Source: Ricordea florida | Taxonomy: Eukaryota > Cnidaria > Anthozoa > Corallimorpharia > Ricordeidae | Assembly: GCA_949710005.1 (NCBI GenBank) | Contig: OX453282.1 | Coordinates: 24,771,718-24,835,717 of the forward strand | Direction of reading: 5' to 3' | DNA: 64,000 nt | Part shown: one piece after another, positions 31,483-43,051 of the stretch | How positions within the stretch are numbered: the first letter of the stretch is position 1 | How the letters are laid out: each line of letters opens with the position of its first letter | Position numbers and translations under genes: made by a program | The notes under the pieces: model-generated | Seen by the model: the letters and a program-made list of their open reading frames with translations, nothing else | Database searches by the model: none | Told to the model about the DNA's origin: nothing

Positions 31483-31954
31483 GTTACCAGCCCGGGGGGG
31501 GGGGGGGGAGGGGGTACTCCCTTACAGGACCTAATGGGGATGTGCCGCTGGATGGGGTCGCATTTTCACAACTGCAGTGACTATAATGGGGTCGCATTTT
31601 CAATAGAGTTACTAGAATGGGGTCGCAAATGTTCGAATTTTGGGGGTAAATAGGGAATCAAAATGGGAAGATTCTCGGTTAAAAAGATCAGAAAGTTGTT
31701 TATTAAATTTAACAATAAGCTTGCATTGACCGCATTACATTCCGTTCTTGAAACCAAGGTAACAAGGTAGATGCATAAATAGATAGTGACTAAGTTGGGA
31801 TCGCAAAAATGACATTTTCCAAAAAGTGACTAAGATGGGGTCTATAATTGGCCAAAAAATAGACTAAAATGGGGTGGGGGCTCTGAGAGGCCAGCGGCAC
31901 ATACCCAGCAAACATTAACCCAAGTACCCCCCCCCCCCCCCGGGGGGTTACCAG
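31483..31954. mobile_element. G-rich hAT-like MITE with perfect 8-bp target duplication
   Basis: GTTACCAG occurs directly at both borders (31483-31490 and 31947-31954). The element between (31491-31946) starts CCCGGGGG and ends CCCCGGGGG, with long G or C runs and inverted subterminal GTACTCCC/GTACTTGGG and ATGTGCCGCTGG motifs. The interior repeats AATGGGGTCGCATTTTC. An 8-bp duplication points to the hAT superfamily; no transposase is present. Confidence 0.85.
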
Positions 31955-33630
31955 TGAACAGAAAATATGGACAGAGTGACAGAAGAGCATTTGCTGATAA
32001 AGACAAGGTGCCTCGCGATGAAACTCGAGGAAACGACAACAAAGATGCCACGTTGGAAACCAGGACCTTTTAGCATTTCTTTTTTGGACCACTCCGCACC
32101 ATAAGTGGTCAACACTCATAACAGCACGTCTACCTGTTGTCCGACTTACGATCTTATAGATCGTCTTGTTTATTATTATTTTGACATACACACAAAATAT
32201 ACATGTAAAGTTTAAAAAGATGAGGCAATATTTACCGAAGGAAAATATAAGTTTGCTCTCCAAACGGAATTATGTATGAGCCGTTGTTGGTCAAACTCGC
32301 TCAATCATTACCAAATGTGCAATGTTTGAATGTTGAATTAAATCTATGACTGCTTGACTGTGGCATTTGACTGCCATGACAACGTTAACGCTTTTTAAGT
32401 TTACTCAATTGTTTCTTGATGGATGTATGTCGGTTGTCCTATTTTTGGTGGCTCATATGTCCTTCCATTGCGCCAATAAAATCACTTTGAACCAGACGAC
32501 AAGCATGTGCCCTTTAGAATTCATTAAAATTTAATGCCATTTAAAGGCGAATTTAGTCCGCTTTGTCGCTTGGTAAAGAGCTATTGTTATTATTTATCCG
32601 TTGAACTTTGCGTGGGTTTGTGCAACACTCACAATCGAGGACTAAGTAGTTTAAAATGATAAAGAAGTTCAAGGAAAAGCGGGGCAACTCTCCTTCTTCC
32701 GTCGTCTTAGAAGCTGTAATAATCATCGTTTTTATGGCGTTTGCTTTGATCATTTTGTGTTGACTTATGTTCGCTGGCTGGCACTCTTTTAGGAACTTAA
32801 ACTGGACGAAAAAAAAAACGCTCTAAACGTAAGGACCTGTTTCGCAAATCCCAAGTTAACAAGTTTGAAGGACGACACAATACGAACTGGACAGGAAGGA
32901 CTCTTTTGCATCAAGTTCAATTCGTCGGCGAAAGCAAGTTTTGGACCCAGAGATACAAATGTACATGCCATTTACCTTTCAAAAACCAGTTGGTGACCTA
33001 ACGGGGTTCTCATTGAGAAATTATTTTTATAATGCAGGACTTGCTCTATTTATATTAAGGGGTAGATGATTTTTGTCTCCCGTGGTGCAAGTGACGAAAT
33101 TCAAATTTCATTCTCTGGTTGACCACCTCTGCGCAACTGATCATGAAGTGAAATGATGGATTTACAAGGCCAGACTCATCCTTCAGAAGGGACAATGAAA
33201 AACAGATAAACTTGCTAGTCTTCAGGTCAATGAATAAACTCAGCGCATCAGTGTTTTTTCTTTCTGAGTGGAATCAGCTGTATTGACTTAAAATATGCAT
33301 GTTATGTTGTAGAATGGGTAAAATGTGTGAAAGCTTCGTTGTCTGGAAACTGTTGCGATCGTATAAGGAATGATTAAACTTAGAGATTTATGCTTCTATA
33401 CTTGTAACGAAGTAAAGATTGATGATGATGATGATGATGATAAAAATAATTTTGCTCGTCAGGAAATCTAATTTACTGTAATATTTAATAGTAGCATCAA
33501 AAGTGGAAAAGGCAACGCAGAACCAAACACAGAACTACCAGGAAAACAATATAAGACCATCGAGCACCATAGTAGGATAGAAGATGTGCCCTATTCTGTT
33601 GACTATTAGACGTTTTGATGCTTATGAAAC
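31955..33630. other. Gene-free stretch
   Basis: AT-rich, without a recognised gene. A (GAT)n microsatellite lies near 33420-33441. Nothing else could be supported. Confidence 0.5.
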
Positions 33631-33802
33631 TGAATATATTATGCCCATAATTTATTACTTATCAGTGGCCTGCTGAGACAACAAAGCAGACTCAGTATGA
33701 GTAAAGAAAACAGATTTTACTTTTTAGTGGCACAAATTCTTATCAAAAGCAAGGGCTGAAGTATTTAGACCAAAGTTGTTGGCCCCAATACCTAAATCAA
33801 GA
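33631..33802. repeat. Segmental duplication copy 1, block a (3' flank of methyltransferase gene)
   Basis: Matches 58145-58316 with scattered substitutions, including shared CAGATTTTACTTTTT and TTGGCCCCAATACCTAAATC. Similarity ends abruptly just before the methyltransferase stop codon. Confidence 0.85.
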
Positions 33803-33825
33803 GTACAAGTCTGGTACACAGTTCA

Positions 33826-34583
33826 TCAATTCTGCTTTTTAGCAATGAAAAAACGTTCTGCAAGACACATCTCAAAGGCTTCGTCATCCCTCACGTGCTT
33901 CAACTTTCCTTCCTCAAGCTCCATTATACCCATTTCCATTTCCTCGTCTGTAATGTCTCTAAAACAACTGTAGAACCTGCCTCGTAACATGTCGTACCAT
34001 TTGCCTTTTGACACCCTGGAGAAACGACGAAAGACGAAAGGTTCCACTTCGAATTTGGCTTCCTGTAAAAGCTTTAAGGTTGCTTCCTCTGTCTTTTTCG
34101 ACACACTGAATTCAAGAACGTCTGCTGCTCTTTTAAAGAGCGGGTTATCTGTATCAGATCTGGCACTAGTAAGAATAAAGATACCACCAGGGCGTAGGGA
34201 CCTCTCGATGGCCGTGAAAACATCCAGCTGATTTGAGAAATGGTGGGCCGATTCAATGGCTATCACGCTGTCAAAACAGCCGTGACGGTTTGCGTTTTGG
34301 AAGAATGTTTCTGCGTTTGAATTCAAAGGATAAACACCTTCTCTCTTTGTAGCCTGTTCGTGCATTTCCCTGCAAGGTTCAATACACCAGACAGGATTTT
34401 TCAAGTGACTCGAGCGGAAGAGCCCATCGGAGATGTAGCCAGTACCGCTACCGATATCAGCCAAAATGTGGTCCGACTTCAACTCAAGTTTTTCTACAAG
34501 AGTAGGGATCAGGACATTGAAGCGTTCCAGGCAGAAGTAATCGTAGTCGCCCGCCAGTAGGCTGTGATGTTCTATGGTCAAAT
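33826..34583 (-). CDS. Class I SAM-dependent methyltransferase, exon 2
   Basis: Encodes about 252 residues holding a whole Rossmann-type methyltransferase fold: motif I ADIGSGTGYI (SAM-binding glycine loop), acidic motif II in VWCIEPCREM, motif III near DSVIAIESAHHF and the post-strand-4 LRPGGIFILTSARSD. The exon begins after a - strand acceptor (TTTCATCCCCAG) with two bases of a split codon; the first in-frame Met is internal, so the start lies in exon 1 at 37823. It resembles small-molecule methyltransferases of the UbiE/COQ5-like group in general form only; the substrate is unknown. A partial duplicate lacking this exon is at 58,100-58,700. Confidence 0.85.
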
Positions 34584-34812
34584 CTGGGGATGAAAGAAAG
34601 ACTTAGTACGAATTACGGATCTTCTCAACAGAGCACAATAAGTTGCTTTAACAGGTAATTTCATAATGTTCTCAGTTTTTACGCCAAGTGTTAAGATTTT
34701 CGGGCTTGAATTTTGTAGTGGTGGTTGATAAAGCATACTGTAGAGTCGTGATCTCAAGGGAACTAGGTTTAGGTTGAAATTAGATTCTAAAGTAAGGTGA
34801 GACATTGCGAGT

Positions 34813-36372
34813 CGGTGGTGGTGGTGATGGTGGGGCTGGTTATGTTATAATAGTGGTGGTAGTGATGGTGGCGCTGGTTATGTTATAGTAGTGGTGGTTA
34901 TAGTGGCGCTGGTTATGTTATAGTAGTGGTAGTGATGGTGGGGCTGGTTATGTTATAGTAGTGGAGGTTATGGTGGGGCTGGTTATGTTATAGTAGTGGT
35001 AGTGATGGTGGGGCTGGTTATATTATAGTGGTGGTGGTTATGGTGGGGCTGGTTATATTATAGTGGTGGTGATTATGGTGGGGCTGGTTATGTTATAGTA
35101 GAGGTAGTGATGGTGGGGCTGGTTATATAATAGTGGTGGTAGTGATGGTGGGGCTGGTTATATTATAGTGGTGTTGGTGATGGTGGGGCTGGTTATATTA
35201 TAGTGGTGGTGATTATGGTGGGGCTGGTTATGTTATAGTAGAGGTAGTGATGGTGGGGCTGGTTATATAATAGTGGTGGTGGTGATGGTGGGGCTGGTTA
35301 TATTATGGTGGTGGTGGTGATGGTGGGGCTGGTTATATTATAGTGGTGTTGGTGATGGTGGGGCTGGTTATATTATAGTGGTGGTGGTGATGGTGGGGCT
35401 GGTTATATTATAGTGGTGTTGGTGATGGTGGGGCTGGTTATATTATAGTGGTGGTGGTTATGGTGGGGCTGGTTATATTATAGTGGTGGTGGTTATGGTG
35501 GGGCTGGTTATATTATGGTGGTGGTGGTTATGGTGGGGCTGGTTATATTATGGTGGTGGTGGTTATGGTGGGGCTGGTTATATTATGGTGGTGGTGGTGA
35601 TGGTGGGGCTGGTTATATTATAGTGGTGGTGGTGATGGTGGGGCTGGTTATATTATAGTGGTGGTGGTTATGGTGGGGCTGGTTATATTATGGTGGTGGT
35701 GGTTATGGTGGGGCTGGTTATATTATGGTGGTGGTGGTTATGGTGGGGCTGGTTATATTATGGTGGTGGTGGTTATGGTGGGGCTGGTTATATTATAGTG
35801 GTGTTGGTGATGGTGGGGCTGGTTATATTATAGTGGTGGTGGTTATGGTGGGGCTGGTTATATTATAGTGGTGGTGGTTATGGTGGGGCTGGTTATATTA
35901 TGGTGGTGGTGGTTATGGTGGGGCTGGTTATATTATGGTGGTGGTGGTTATGGTGGGGCTGGTTATATTATGGTGGTGGTGGTTATGGTGGGGCTGGTTA
36001 TATTATGGTGGTGTTGGTGATGGTGGGGCTGGTTACATTATAGTGGTGGTGGTTATGGTGGGGCTGGTTATATTATGGTGGTGGTGGTTATGGTGGGGCT
36101 GGTTATATTATGGTGGTGGTGGTTATGGTGGGGCTGGTTATATTATGGTGGTGGTGGTTATGGTGGGGCTGGTTATATTATAGTGGTGTTGGCTATGGTG
36201 GGGCTGGTTATATTATAGTGGTGTTGGCTATGGTGGGGCTAGTTATATTATAGTGGTGGTGGTTATGGTGGGGCTGGTTATATTATAGTGGTGGTGGTTA
36301 TGGTGGGGCTGGTTATATTATAGTGGTGGTGGTTATGGTGGGGCTTGATATGTAATAGTGGTGGTGTCGATG
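34813..36372. repeat. 35-bp minisatellite, about 44 copies
   Basis: The unit reads approximately GGTTATATTATGGTGGTGGT plus GGTTATGGTGGGGCT with variants (TAGTGGTGTT, GTGATGG, TTATGTTATAG). The period of 35 was measured on the sequence. It is strongly G/T-skewed on the + strand and lies in the intron of the methyltransferase gene. 35 is not a multiple of 3, so apparent Val/Trp/Gly-rich ORFs are artefacts. Degenerate related sequence is found near 37600-37720 and 58320-58590. Confidence 0.95.
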
Positions 36373-36476
36373 GTGGGGTGGCTATAATTATGATAGTGAT
36401 GGCAGTGGTGGTGATCAAGGTTATCGTTTGTGGCGATTGCAGTTAACAATTATTCCACGAAATCGAATCGTACATG

Positions 36477-36940
36477 AGCTAATAATATACATGAAAAAAT
36501 TAATTGGATTCTGATTGGTTGAAAGCAGTGCAGTTCAGATGTAACACCAATGCAAAAAGTGTAACACTAACACCAGTGCAAATTACACATCGATATTCTG
36601 GATTATGATATTCTTTATTTTTAAACGAACCGCTTTGAGTTCGTAGCGTTATCAGCCGATCTTCATCAGCCAATCAGTAAAAAAAGTATCAAATCCGCGT
36701 CAAATGCTCACTGTCTGTCCGCAATGAGATCTTCCGGCACTTCCTCCAAGCGAATTTCTTCATGTTTATTTTATTAATTATAAGTAATCATACTTTTTTT
36801 CTCGTTCAATTTGGAATCGATTTGCACTTGTGAGTTTTTCAAAAAGCTGAAATTGCACTCGGCTCGAACATTTTCAGCTTTTTAAAAAATTCACTCGTGC
36901 AAATAATTCCAAATTGAACTCGAAACCGTATAATTATCTT
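36477..36940. mobile_element. Foldback MITE, ATTAATAATATACATG family, copy 3
   Basis: Begins CTAATAATATACATGAAAAA, contains tandem GTAACACCAATGCAAAAAGT motifs and the AATTGCACTCG hairpin, and shares the GCAATGAGATCTTCCGG segment with copy 4. It gives the uninterrupted reference for the nested insertion at 44380-45147. Confidence 0.75.
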
Positions 36941-37590
36941 TACTCAGTAATAGCCAACGAGGCGCGTAGCGCCTCGTTGGCTATAGTTCATGTACGACGA
37001 GATTGAGTGGAATAATTGTTTTATTTTATCTCTAAACCGTCGATTGTGAGAAACCGGTACGAGTTTGCACGACAAGAATTGACTTTGTTATTGTTTGTAA
37101 ACAGAACGATGTTGTTGTCGAGCGTTGTTGAGCCGATGTGTAAAAAAAGTTTCAAACACGTGTCCGGTTCGTTCTTAAACATCTCTTTAATGTACTTGTC
37201 AATTTTTTTTCGAGTTAGCAAACCAGTCTGAGAATTAAAAGTGGAAAAAGTAAGCAGAAGTAATAGAAACTCAGCCAGTTTACAGGCTCAATGGATGTTT
37301 CAAAATGGCGGCTTTCATTAAGAGTGTCACTTTAGTTCGTAATAAACAAATAAAACTTATCAATTTCGCTATAATTTGCTCACTTACCGCCGAATAATTT
37401 CACCCAATATTAATTTGCTTCAAGAGTATTTTTCGGTATGTTCTTATCAAGCAAGACTTGAATTTCTATTCATGGAATCTTTCCTCCATGATGGCCGTTT
37501 TCCGTACTAATAGGATATGAGCTGATAACCTGTGAGTAGGGAACCAATCAGAGCGCGCGTTTGCTCATATCCAGGTCTTGCAGATATAAT
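36941..37590. other. Methyltransferase intron, palindrome and unknown sequence
   Basis: A short perfect palindrome (GCCAACGAGGCGCGTAGCGC and on) lies at about 36954-36982. The rest shows no coding signal. Confidence 0.5.
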
Positions 37591-37659
37591 GATGGTGTTT
37601 ATATAATAGTGATAGTGGTGGTGTTAGTACTTGTAGTAATATGACGACAGGGAGTTGTG

Positions 37660-38520
37660 GTGATGGTGGGGTGGTTATAACTATGATAGTGATGGTAGTG
37701 ATGGCGATGGTGATAACGACAATGGATTTTAATACAGAGTTTGATACGGGTTTTTATTAAACAGCTCTATTATAAAGATTGTTGTTTCTTACTTTCTTTG
37801 AGTGTACTTTGGGGGTTTTCCATTGCAGATGTTTTGTATCACAACTTGGTCAATTACTTGGAAATGGCTAGAGAAAGAGGGAAAAAGATATAACTTTTAA
37901 AAGTACGTTTTCGCTAAATCTTTTTTTTGTTACGTCTGTTAAAATAAAATGTAAGCATTGTTCAGTGAGTAAGTATCTGTGTGTTTAGGGGAGATCTTAG
38001 TGACAAGACTCTCTTCATGATTGCTATTATGCCCTTTTTTGCATTAATTAGGGCTCAACTTCAACACATCTTTCCTATGAGATGAAGGGTGGAACAGATT
38101 TTTAACATTGAATGTAAATATTGAGTGCTAAAAATCATCTGTCTTGAGTATTGGTTGTTTAGAGGAAGAGAAATTTCTTTGCATAAACTTGCCCACGTTG
38201 CGTGCAAAATGTAAAGCTTCCGTAGAAGTATCGCCCTGAATTAAATGGTAGCTATTCCGGTTCCGTTCTCGCCTACCGGTACACGAGGGAATAACCATTG
38301 TATTTTCTTTGTTAATGAGTCATTGGTTAGCTGCAATGTATTGTTTAGTCTTTTGTATCGGCTTGTGTACCAGTATAAGAGGACAGAACCGCTATAACAA
38401 AGCGAAGTTTACTCGAATGTCAAGGTTATTTCAAGAATCGAGAGCCCCGGAGGTCAATGGCCAAGATTGGAACAAGTGAGGCTGCGGCTCTATATTCACT
38501 AATAAACTTAATAAGCTTAG
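37660..38520. repeat. Segmental duplication copy 1, block b
   Basis: Matches 58511-59340, covering methyltransferase exon 1 and upstream sequence. Compared with copy 2 it carries extra sequence at about 38248-38400 and lacks the small MITE at 59036-59150. Confidence 0.85.
37793..37823 (-). CDS. Methyltransferase exon 1 (start codon exon)
   Basis: On the - strand, ATG at 37823 opens MENPQSTLKE and runs into a GTAAGA donor in phase 1. Joined to exon 2 the split codon gives Asn and the frame continues LTIEHHSLLAGDYDYF. The exon and donor are preserved in the duplicate at 58667-58697 (MENHQSILNE), which supports it as real coding sequence. Confidence 0.7.
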
Positions 38521-38635
38521 GATTTTACTTGGGAGCCATCGACATTTTACCCAAAAAACGGATGAACAAACAACGCTGTGTACGCTTGAATTAATGTGTT
38601 CTAAATTATTACATAATTGTGTTTGAGCGCTTACA

Positions 38636-38640
38636 ATCAG
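38636..38640. repeat. 5-bp target-site duplication, left copy (Gypsy)
   Basis: ATCAG before TGTAACAACA; repeated at 43250-43254. The duplicate locus near 59760 has a single CAATCAG and no element. Confidence 0.9.
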
Positions 38641-38837
38641 TGTAACAACACGCGAGAGACTTTCTTTAGCAAACGACGTTTAATAATAATGTAGAGCGGA
38701 TAGAAAAACAAGTAATACATGTGCTAGGAGTGGCTAGTGAAAAATCTAAACTATTTCCGGTAATAGATACCGCAGACACGTAAACTATTTCGGTCAGCCC
38801 TTGTGGTTTCTAGATAAACCACATTAGTTTCGTCACA
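38641..38837 (-). repeat. 3' LTR of Gypsy element
   Basis: TGTAACAACA...CGTCACA. One base shorter than the 5' copy (an A run of 5 versus 6); otherwise matching by eye. Confidence 0.95.
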
Positions 38838-38922
38838 TCTTTCCTCCTATAAAGAAAGTAAGCTACATGTGTTTCCTAATAAATCAAGATCGAATCAACA
38901 AGTATTTAGAGGAACTAATAGT

Positions 38923-41900
38923 TCATTTGGTGACAAAGTCCTTTAGGTGAGCAGGTGGTCTGCGGGTACGTTGTGATTTGCGTATACTAACAGGTTGTGA
39001 GTCAGGGGTGCTGGATGCTTGGGTCGGCGGCTGATTGGCTAGTTCAATGTGTTGAGGTTTTGTCTCTGCACATGATGTAGAAGGTTCTGGCTCGCTGGAG
39101 TCTACAATGGGAGGTTCTTTGGACTGAATCAGCTGGCGGCGGTTGCGACGGTATACAGTCTCACCGACTTTCACATCGTAGCTACGCGGACCAGCTTGTG
39201 CCATGCAGGTACCAGCGCTCCAGGTTTTCTGACCAGGTAGTTTCATGCGCACGGTTTCACCTTGTCCGATTGGTCGCAGTGCCGGCCTTGCATGCTTGTT
39301 GTAGTAGTGCTGCTGCCGCTGTTTGTTGCCAATAAGCGCGCGTGTCTCCTCTTCTGTTGAGTAACGAGGCTGTAACAGGGTACCGGCGACAGGAAGGAGG
39401 GTTTTGCAGCGACGTCCCATTAGACGCTGGGCGGGGCTGGTGCCAATTCCTTCAGTCGGGGTGTTCCGCCAATCTAACAGTGCTAGGAACTCTGATTGGC
39501 CAGACTCTTTACACTTGGTAAACAGGCGTTTCACAGTTTTCACGGCGTTCTCAGCCTTTCCATTTGACTGTGGATGGTAGGGTGATGATGTACTGTGTTT
39601 GAACATCCAGGTTTTCGCGAAGACAGCGAATTCAGCGGATGCAAACTGGGGACCGTTATCCGTCACGAGGACGTCTGGAATGCCATACCTGGCAAATACG
39701 GCTTTCATTTCTTTGATGACGTTGCGTGACGTCGCGGTGTTGAGTCGAGCAACTTCTATGAAGTTACTGTAGTAGTCAGTGATGACTAGGAGTGTGCGGT
39801 TGTCTAGCTCACAAAGATCAGCGGCGACTTTGGACCAGGGACGGGCCACCACTTCGTGCTGTACGAGTGTTTCCTTGGCTTGTCCGGTGCGGTGGGCTAG
39901 GCATACGTCACACTTCGAGATGTACTCTCGTAGCTCGGTTGCCATGCGGGGCCAGTAGAGGGTATCACGTGCTCTGCGTATACACCCTTCAACGCCAATA
40001 TGCGAGCTGTGTACCACTGCCATAAGCTCCTTACGTAGGGAGGCTGGTACTACGAGAAGTTGTCCTTTGAAGACGAGTTCGTTCTGGACAGTCAGCACAT
40101 CTCTCATGTCGAAGTAGGGGTAGAGACATTCCGGAATTTCGGATCTGGTTTCTGGCCATCCCCGGCGTATAGTAGCACGTAGCTGCTGTAACACAGGATC
40201 ATCTGCCGATGCATGTCTGATCTGCTGCCAACGCTCGTCACTGACTGGTAGTGAGGCTGTGTGATCCACTTCCTCGAGCTCTTGCGTGAACTCACAGGCG
40301 TTGACCTCTGGGAGGAAAGCTCTGCTCAGGGTGTCGGCCAGAAACATGTCGTGACCTTTCTTGTAAGTCACTCGAAGGCTGTACTTTTGGAGTCTCAGCA
40401 ACATTCGCTGGAGTCGCTTAGGTGCTGAGTGGAGTGGCTTTAGAAAGATTGACTCTAAGGGCTGGTGGTCGCTTTCCACATGGACTTCGTCACGGCCGTA
40501 CACATACGGCTCAAAACGTTCGCACGCAAAAACGATTGCGAGCAGTTCCTTTTCTATTTGGGCATAGCGAGTTTCTGCATCTGTAAGAGCACGCGATGCG
40601 TAGGCCACCGGCTGTCCGTTTTGTAATAGGGCGGCGCCTAACCCAAACTGAGAGGCGTCACACTGGAGCGTGACTTCTTCCTCTAGGTTGTAGTAGCGCA
40701 AGACTGGGGTAGTCATGACAGCATTCTTTAGCGCCACCAATGCCTCTTCTTGGGCAGTTTCCCAGGTCCACTGTACGTCTTTCTGGGTGAGTTCTCTTAA
40801 TGGCTTTGTGATGTCAGACAGACGTGGTAGGAACTTGCTGAGATACTGTGCGAGTCCCAGCAATCTCTGAACTCCGGCCTTGTCTGTGGGTGCTGGCATT
40901 TCGCTGATCGCCCGGACTTTGGCGGGGTCTACACATAGACCTTTGTCTGTGGCGACGTGTCCGATGAACGGGACTTCCGTTAGTCGGAGGTTGAGCTTGT
41001 CCGTGTTGAGCTTAACGCCTCGCTCTTTGCAGCGTTCCAGGAATCTAATCAGGACTGTGTCGTGGTCATCAATGGCCTCTTCAACTGTGTTTCCGCAACC
41101 AATTGCGATAAAATCATCTGCCACGACTTCGATGCCTGAAAGTCCTTCAATGAGCTCGTGCATTTTGCGTTGGAAGACTTCAGGAGCTGAGCTGATACCG
41201 AAAGGCAGGCGTCGCCAACGGTAACGTCCAAACGGGGTGTGAAAGGTTGTCAGGTAGGACGACTCTGCATCAAGGGCCACATGCCAGAATCCGTTTCGTA
41301 CATCGAGCTTTGTGAAGACTTTCGCGCCGTGGAGTCGAGTAGCAATGTCTTCAATTGTTGGGAGAGGGTAGTGCTCGCGTTGGACGGCACGGTTGAGGTC
41401 CCTGGGGTCCAGGCATACGCGTAGTTTTCCGTTTTTCTTCGGTACAGTTACCATGGAGCTTATCCATGCTGTGGGACAGGTCACGGGTGCAATGATTTCC
41501 TGTTTCTCCAAGTCTTCTAAGGTTTCTTTTACTTTAGCTCTGAGTGCCACAGGTACGCGACGCGGTGCGTGCTGTACAGGGTTAACGGTGCTGTCAATTC
41601 TAATATGGTGTTCACCGGCCAGCTTTCCGACACCTTCGCCGAAAACTTGCGGGTATTTCTTAATCAGGGCCATTTTGGTAATGGGCGCTTGCGTTACTTT
41701 TGCTGCCGTTTCGAGCGAGTACACTGGGGCATTTCCTGTTTGTGGTTTGTTTAATTGATCATTGTCAGTGTATGTAATGATCTTCATGCCCACACAGGCT
41801 TTTCGTCCAAGGAGGGGGCGGATTGTGTTGTTGTCAACAAGTTTACAATCCAACTGACATCTGTAGTCGTCACGCCACACGGTAATGCGAACTTGGCCCA

Positions 41901-42978
41901 CAACTTGTAACTTCGAACCACCGTAGGCTGAGAGTTGAGTGTTCAGTGGTGTCACGCGTTCCAATTTGTGGTCTTTTGTGGCTTTCTTGTAGAGGCTTAC
42001 CGGAATTACGTTGCACTGTGCTCCAGTGTCCGGTTGAAACCGCAGATAATTGCCAGACTCCAGTTTTAGTGTCACGAGTTGGGAATCATCCAGATCTACT
42101 GCTGATATCATGTCGGCGTAGAATACCTCGGATTCGCTGACATCGTCGTCGACAGCTCTAACAAACGTGCGAGTGTTGTTGTCTCGTTTCTTACTGCGAC
42201 ATTTAGCTGCAAAATGCGATAGTTTACCACACTTCAAACACGTCTTGCCGAAAGCCGGACATTGTTCTTTCTTTGCGTAATCATGAACAGAGCCACACCT
42301 CTCACATTCTTTGGGCTTTCCGTGTTGGGAGTCCTTGCCTTTGAGATTTCGTTTTCTTGGCACTTTAAGGTTCTTGCTTTGTTCTCTGACTGCATTTACA
42401 GTGCTTGATGGATTCTCTTCTTTTTCCATAAGTTTCATCTGAGCAGTCGTGCTCTCGGATGCCCTGCAGATTTCGTCTGTTTTGGCGAGTGTTAATGTTG
42501 TCTCTCTTAACAATCTCTCTCTGAGTTTGGGTTCACGAATTCCAAACAACAGGCGGTCGCGAAGTATTTCTTCGGGAGTTATTGTTGCAAAGTTGCAACC
42601 CTCGGCTAACTTTCGAAGTGCCGTGCGATACTGGTCGTAAGTCTCTCCTGGCTCTTGAATACGTCGGTTGAAGCGATATCTTTCGAAGGGAATGTTCTTG
42701 CGCGGTTCGCAGTAATCTCCTAGTTTCTTTAGTACTGGTCCGATTTTCTTGTCGTCTCCCTCGTTTACCCAGTCGTTGAAGGTCGAGTACACCTCTCTTG
42801 CTTCTTCGCCTATCACTGTCAAGAGTGTGGCTACTTGTACTGGCTGGGACTTCTCGCTGAGCTCTGTGGCGAGAGCGTAGTTTTCCCATGCTAACAGGAA
42901 CTTTTTCCACTTTTCCGCAGCGTTCGAGTCATGAATCTCGAGGTGCGCTGGAGGTGGTAGGGAGTATCCCGATGCCAT
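38923..42978 (-). CDS. Gypsy gag-pol polyprotein
   Basis: 1,351 codons from ATG 42978. Gag-like N-terminus (1-220), two zinc knuckles (about 226-262, ending CLKCGKLSHFAAKC), aspartic protease with DTGAQ near 317, reverse transcriptase (RVCLDPRDLN, LDVRNGFWHV, catalytic VADD at 619-622), RNase H (LQCDASQFGLGAAL), integrase HHCC finger (about 986-1025, HIGVEGC...CDVC) and DDE core (ITDYYSNF, VTDNGPQF about 1104, E in NGKAENAVK). No chromodomain is seen. The RT box VADD in place of Y-x-DD is known as a variant in some Gypsy lineages; I cannot assign the clade more exactly. Confidence 0.95.
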   Translation of the reverse strand: MASGYSLPPPAHLEIHDSNAAEKWKKFLLAWENYALATELSEKSQPVQVATLLTVIGEEAREVYSTFNDWVNEGDDKKIGPVLKKLGDYCEPRKNIPFERYRFNRRIQEPGETYDQYRTALRKLAEGCNFATITPEEILRDRLLFGIREPKLRERLLRETTLTLAKTDEICRASESTTAQMKLMEKEENPSSTVNAVREQSKNLKVPRKRNLKGKDSQHGKPKECERCGSVHDYAKKEQCPAFGKTCLKCGKLSHFAAKCRSKKRDNNTRTFVRAVDDDVSESEVFYADMISAVDLDDSQLVTLKLESGNYLRFQPDTGAQCNVIPVSLYKKATKDHKLERVTPLNTQLSAYGGSKLQVVGQVRITVWRDDYRCQLDCKLVDNNTIRPLLGRKACVGMKIITYTDNDQLNKPQTGNAPVYSLETAAKVTQAPITKMALIKKYPQVFGEGVGKLAGEHHIRIDSTVNPVQHAPRRVPVALRAKVKETLEDLEKQEIIAPVTCPTAWISSMVTVPKKNGKLRVCLDPRDLNRAVQREHYPLPTIEDIATRLHGAKVFTKLDVRNGFWHVALDAESSYLTTFHTPFGRYRWRRLPFGISSAPEVFQRKMHELIEGLSGIEVVADDFIAIGCGNTVEEAIDDHDTVLIRFLERCKERGVKLNTDKLNLRLTEVPFIGHVATDKGLCVDPAKVRAISEMPAPTDKAGVQRLLGLAQYLSKFLPRLSDITKPLRELTQKDVQWTWETAQEEALVALKNAVMTTPVLRYYNLEEEVTLQCDASQFGLGAALLQNGQPVAYASRALTDAETRYAQIEKELLAIVFACERFEPYVYGRDEVHVESDHQPLESIFLKPLHSAPKRLQRMLLRLQKYSLRVTYKKGHDMFLADTLSRAFLPEVNACEFTQELEEVDHTASLPVSDERWQQIRHASADDPVLQQLRATIRRGWPETRSEIPECLYPYFDMRDVLTVQNELVFKGQLLVVPASLRKELMAVVHSSHIGVEGCIRRARDTLYWPRMATELREYISKCDVCLAHRTGQAKETLVQHEVVARPWSKVAADLCELDNRTLLVITDYYSNFIEVARLNTATSRNVIKEMKAVFARYGIPDVLVTDNGPQFASAEFAVFAKTWMFKHSTSSPYHPQSNGKAENAVKTVKRLFTKCKESGQSEFLALLDWRNTPTEGIGTSPAQRLMGRRCKTLLPVAGTLLQPRYSTEEETRALIGNKQRQQHYYNKHARPALRPIGQGETVRMKLPGQKTWSAGTCMAQAGPRSYDVKVGETVYRRNRRQLIQSKEPPIVDSSEPEPSTSCAETKPQHIELANQPPTQASSTPDSQPVSIRKSQRTRRPPAHLKDFVTK

Positions 42979-43051
42979 TCTTTTTACTCTTGCGTTGATG
43001 AGAAACTATGTGTAATATTGTACCACTATAGCTCTCCACTCGCTGCCACCA

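Noticed and set aside
35935..36183. Val/Trp/Gly repeat ORF
   Set aside because: It is a by-product of the 35-bp minisatellite; the period is not a multiple of three.
37828..37882. A + strand frame after a TTTCCATTGCAG acceptor encoding LYHNLVNYLEMARERGKKI and a stop, conserved in the copy at 58704
   Set aside because: It is conserved only because the whole segment is duplicated; on the opposite strand the same DNA is the region just upstream of methyltransferase exon 1, which has a better gene model. No partner exons were found.
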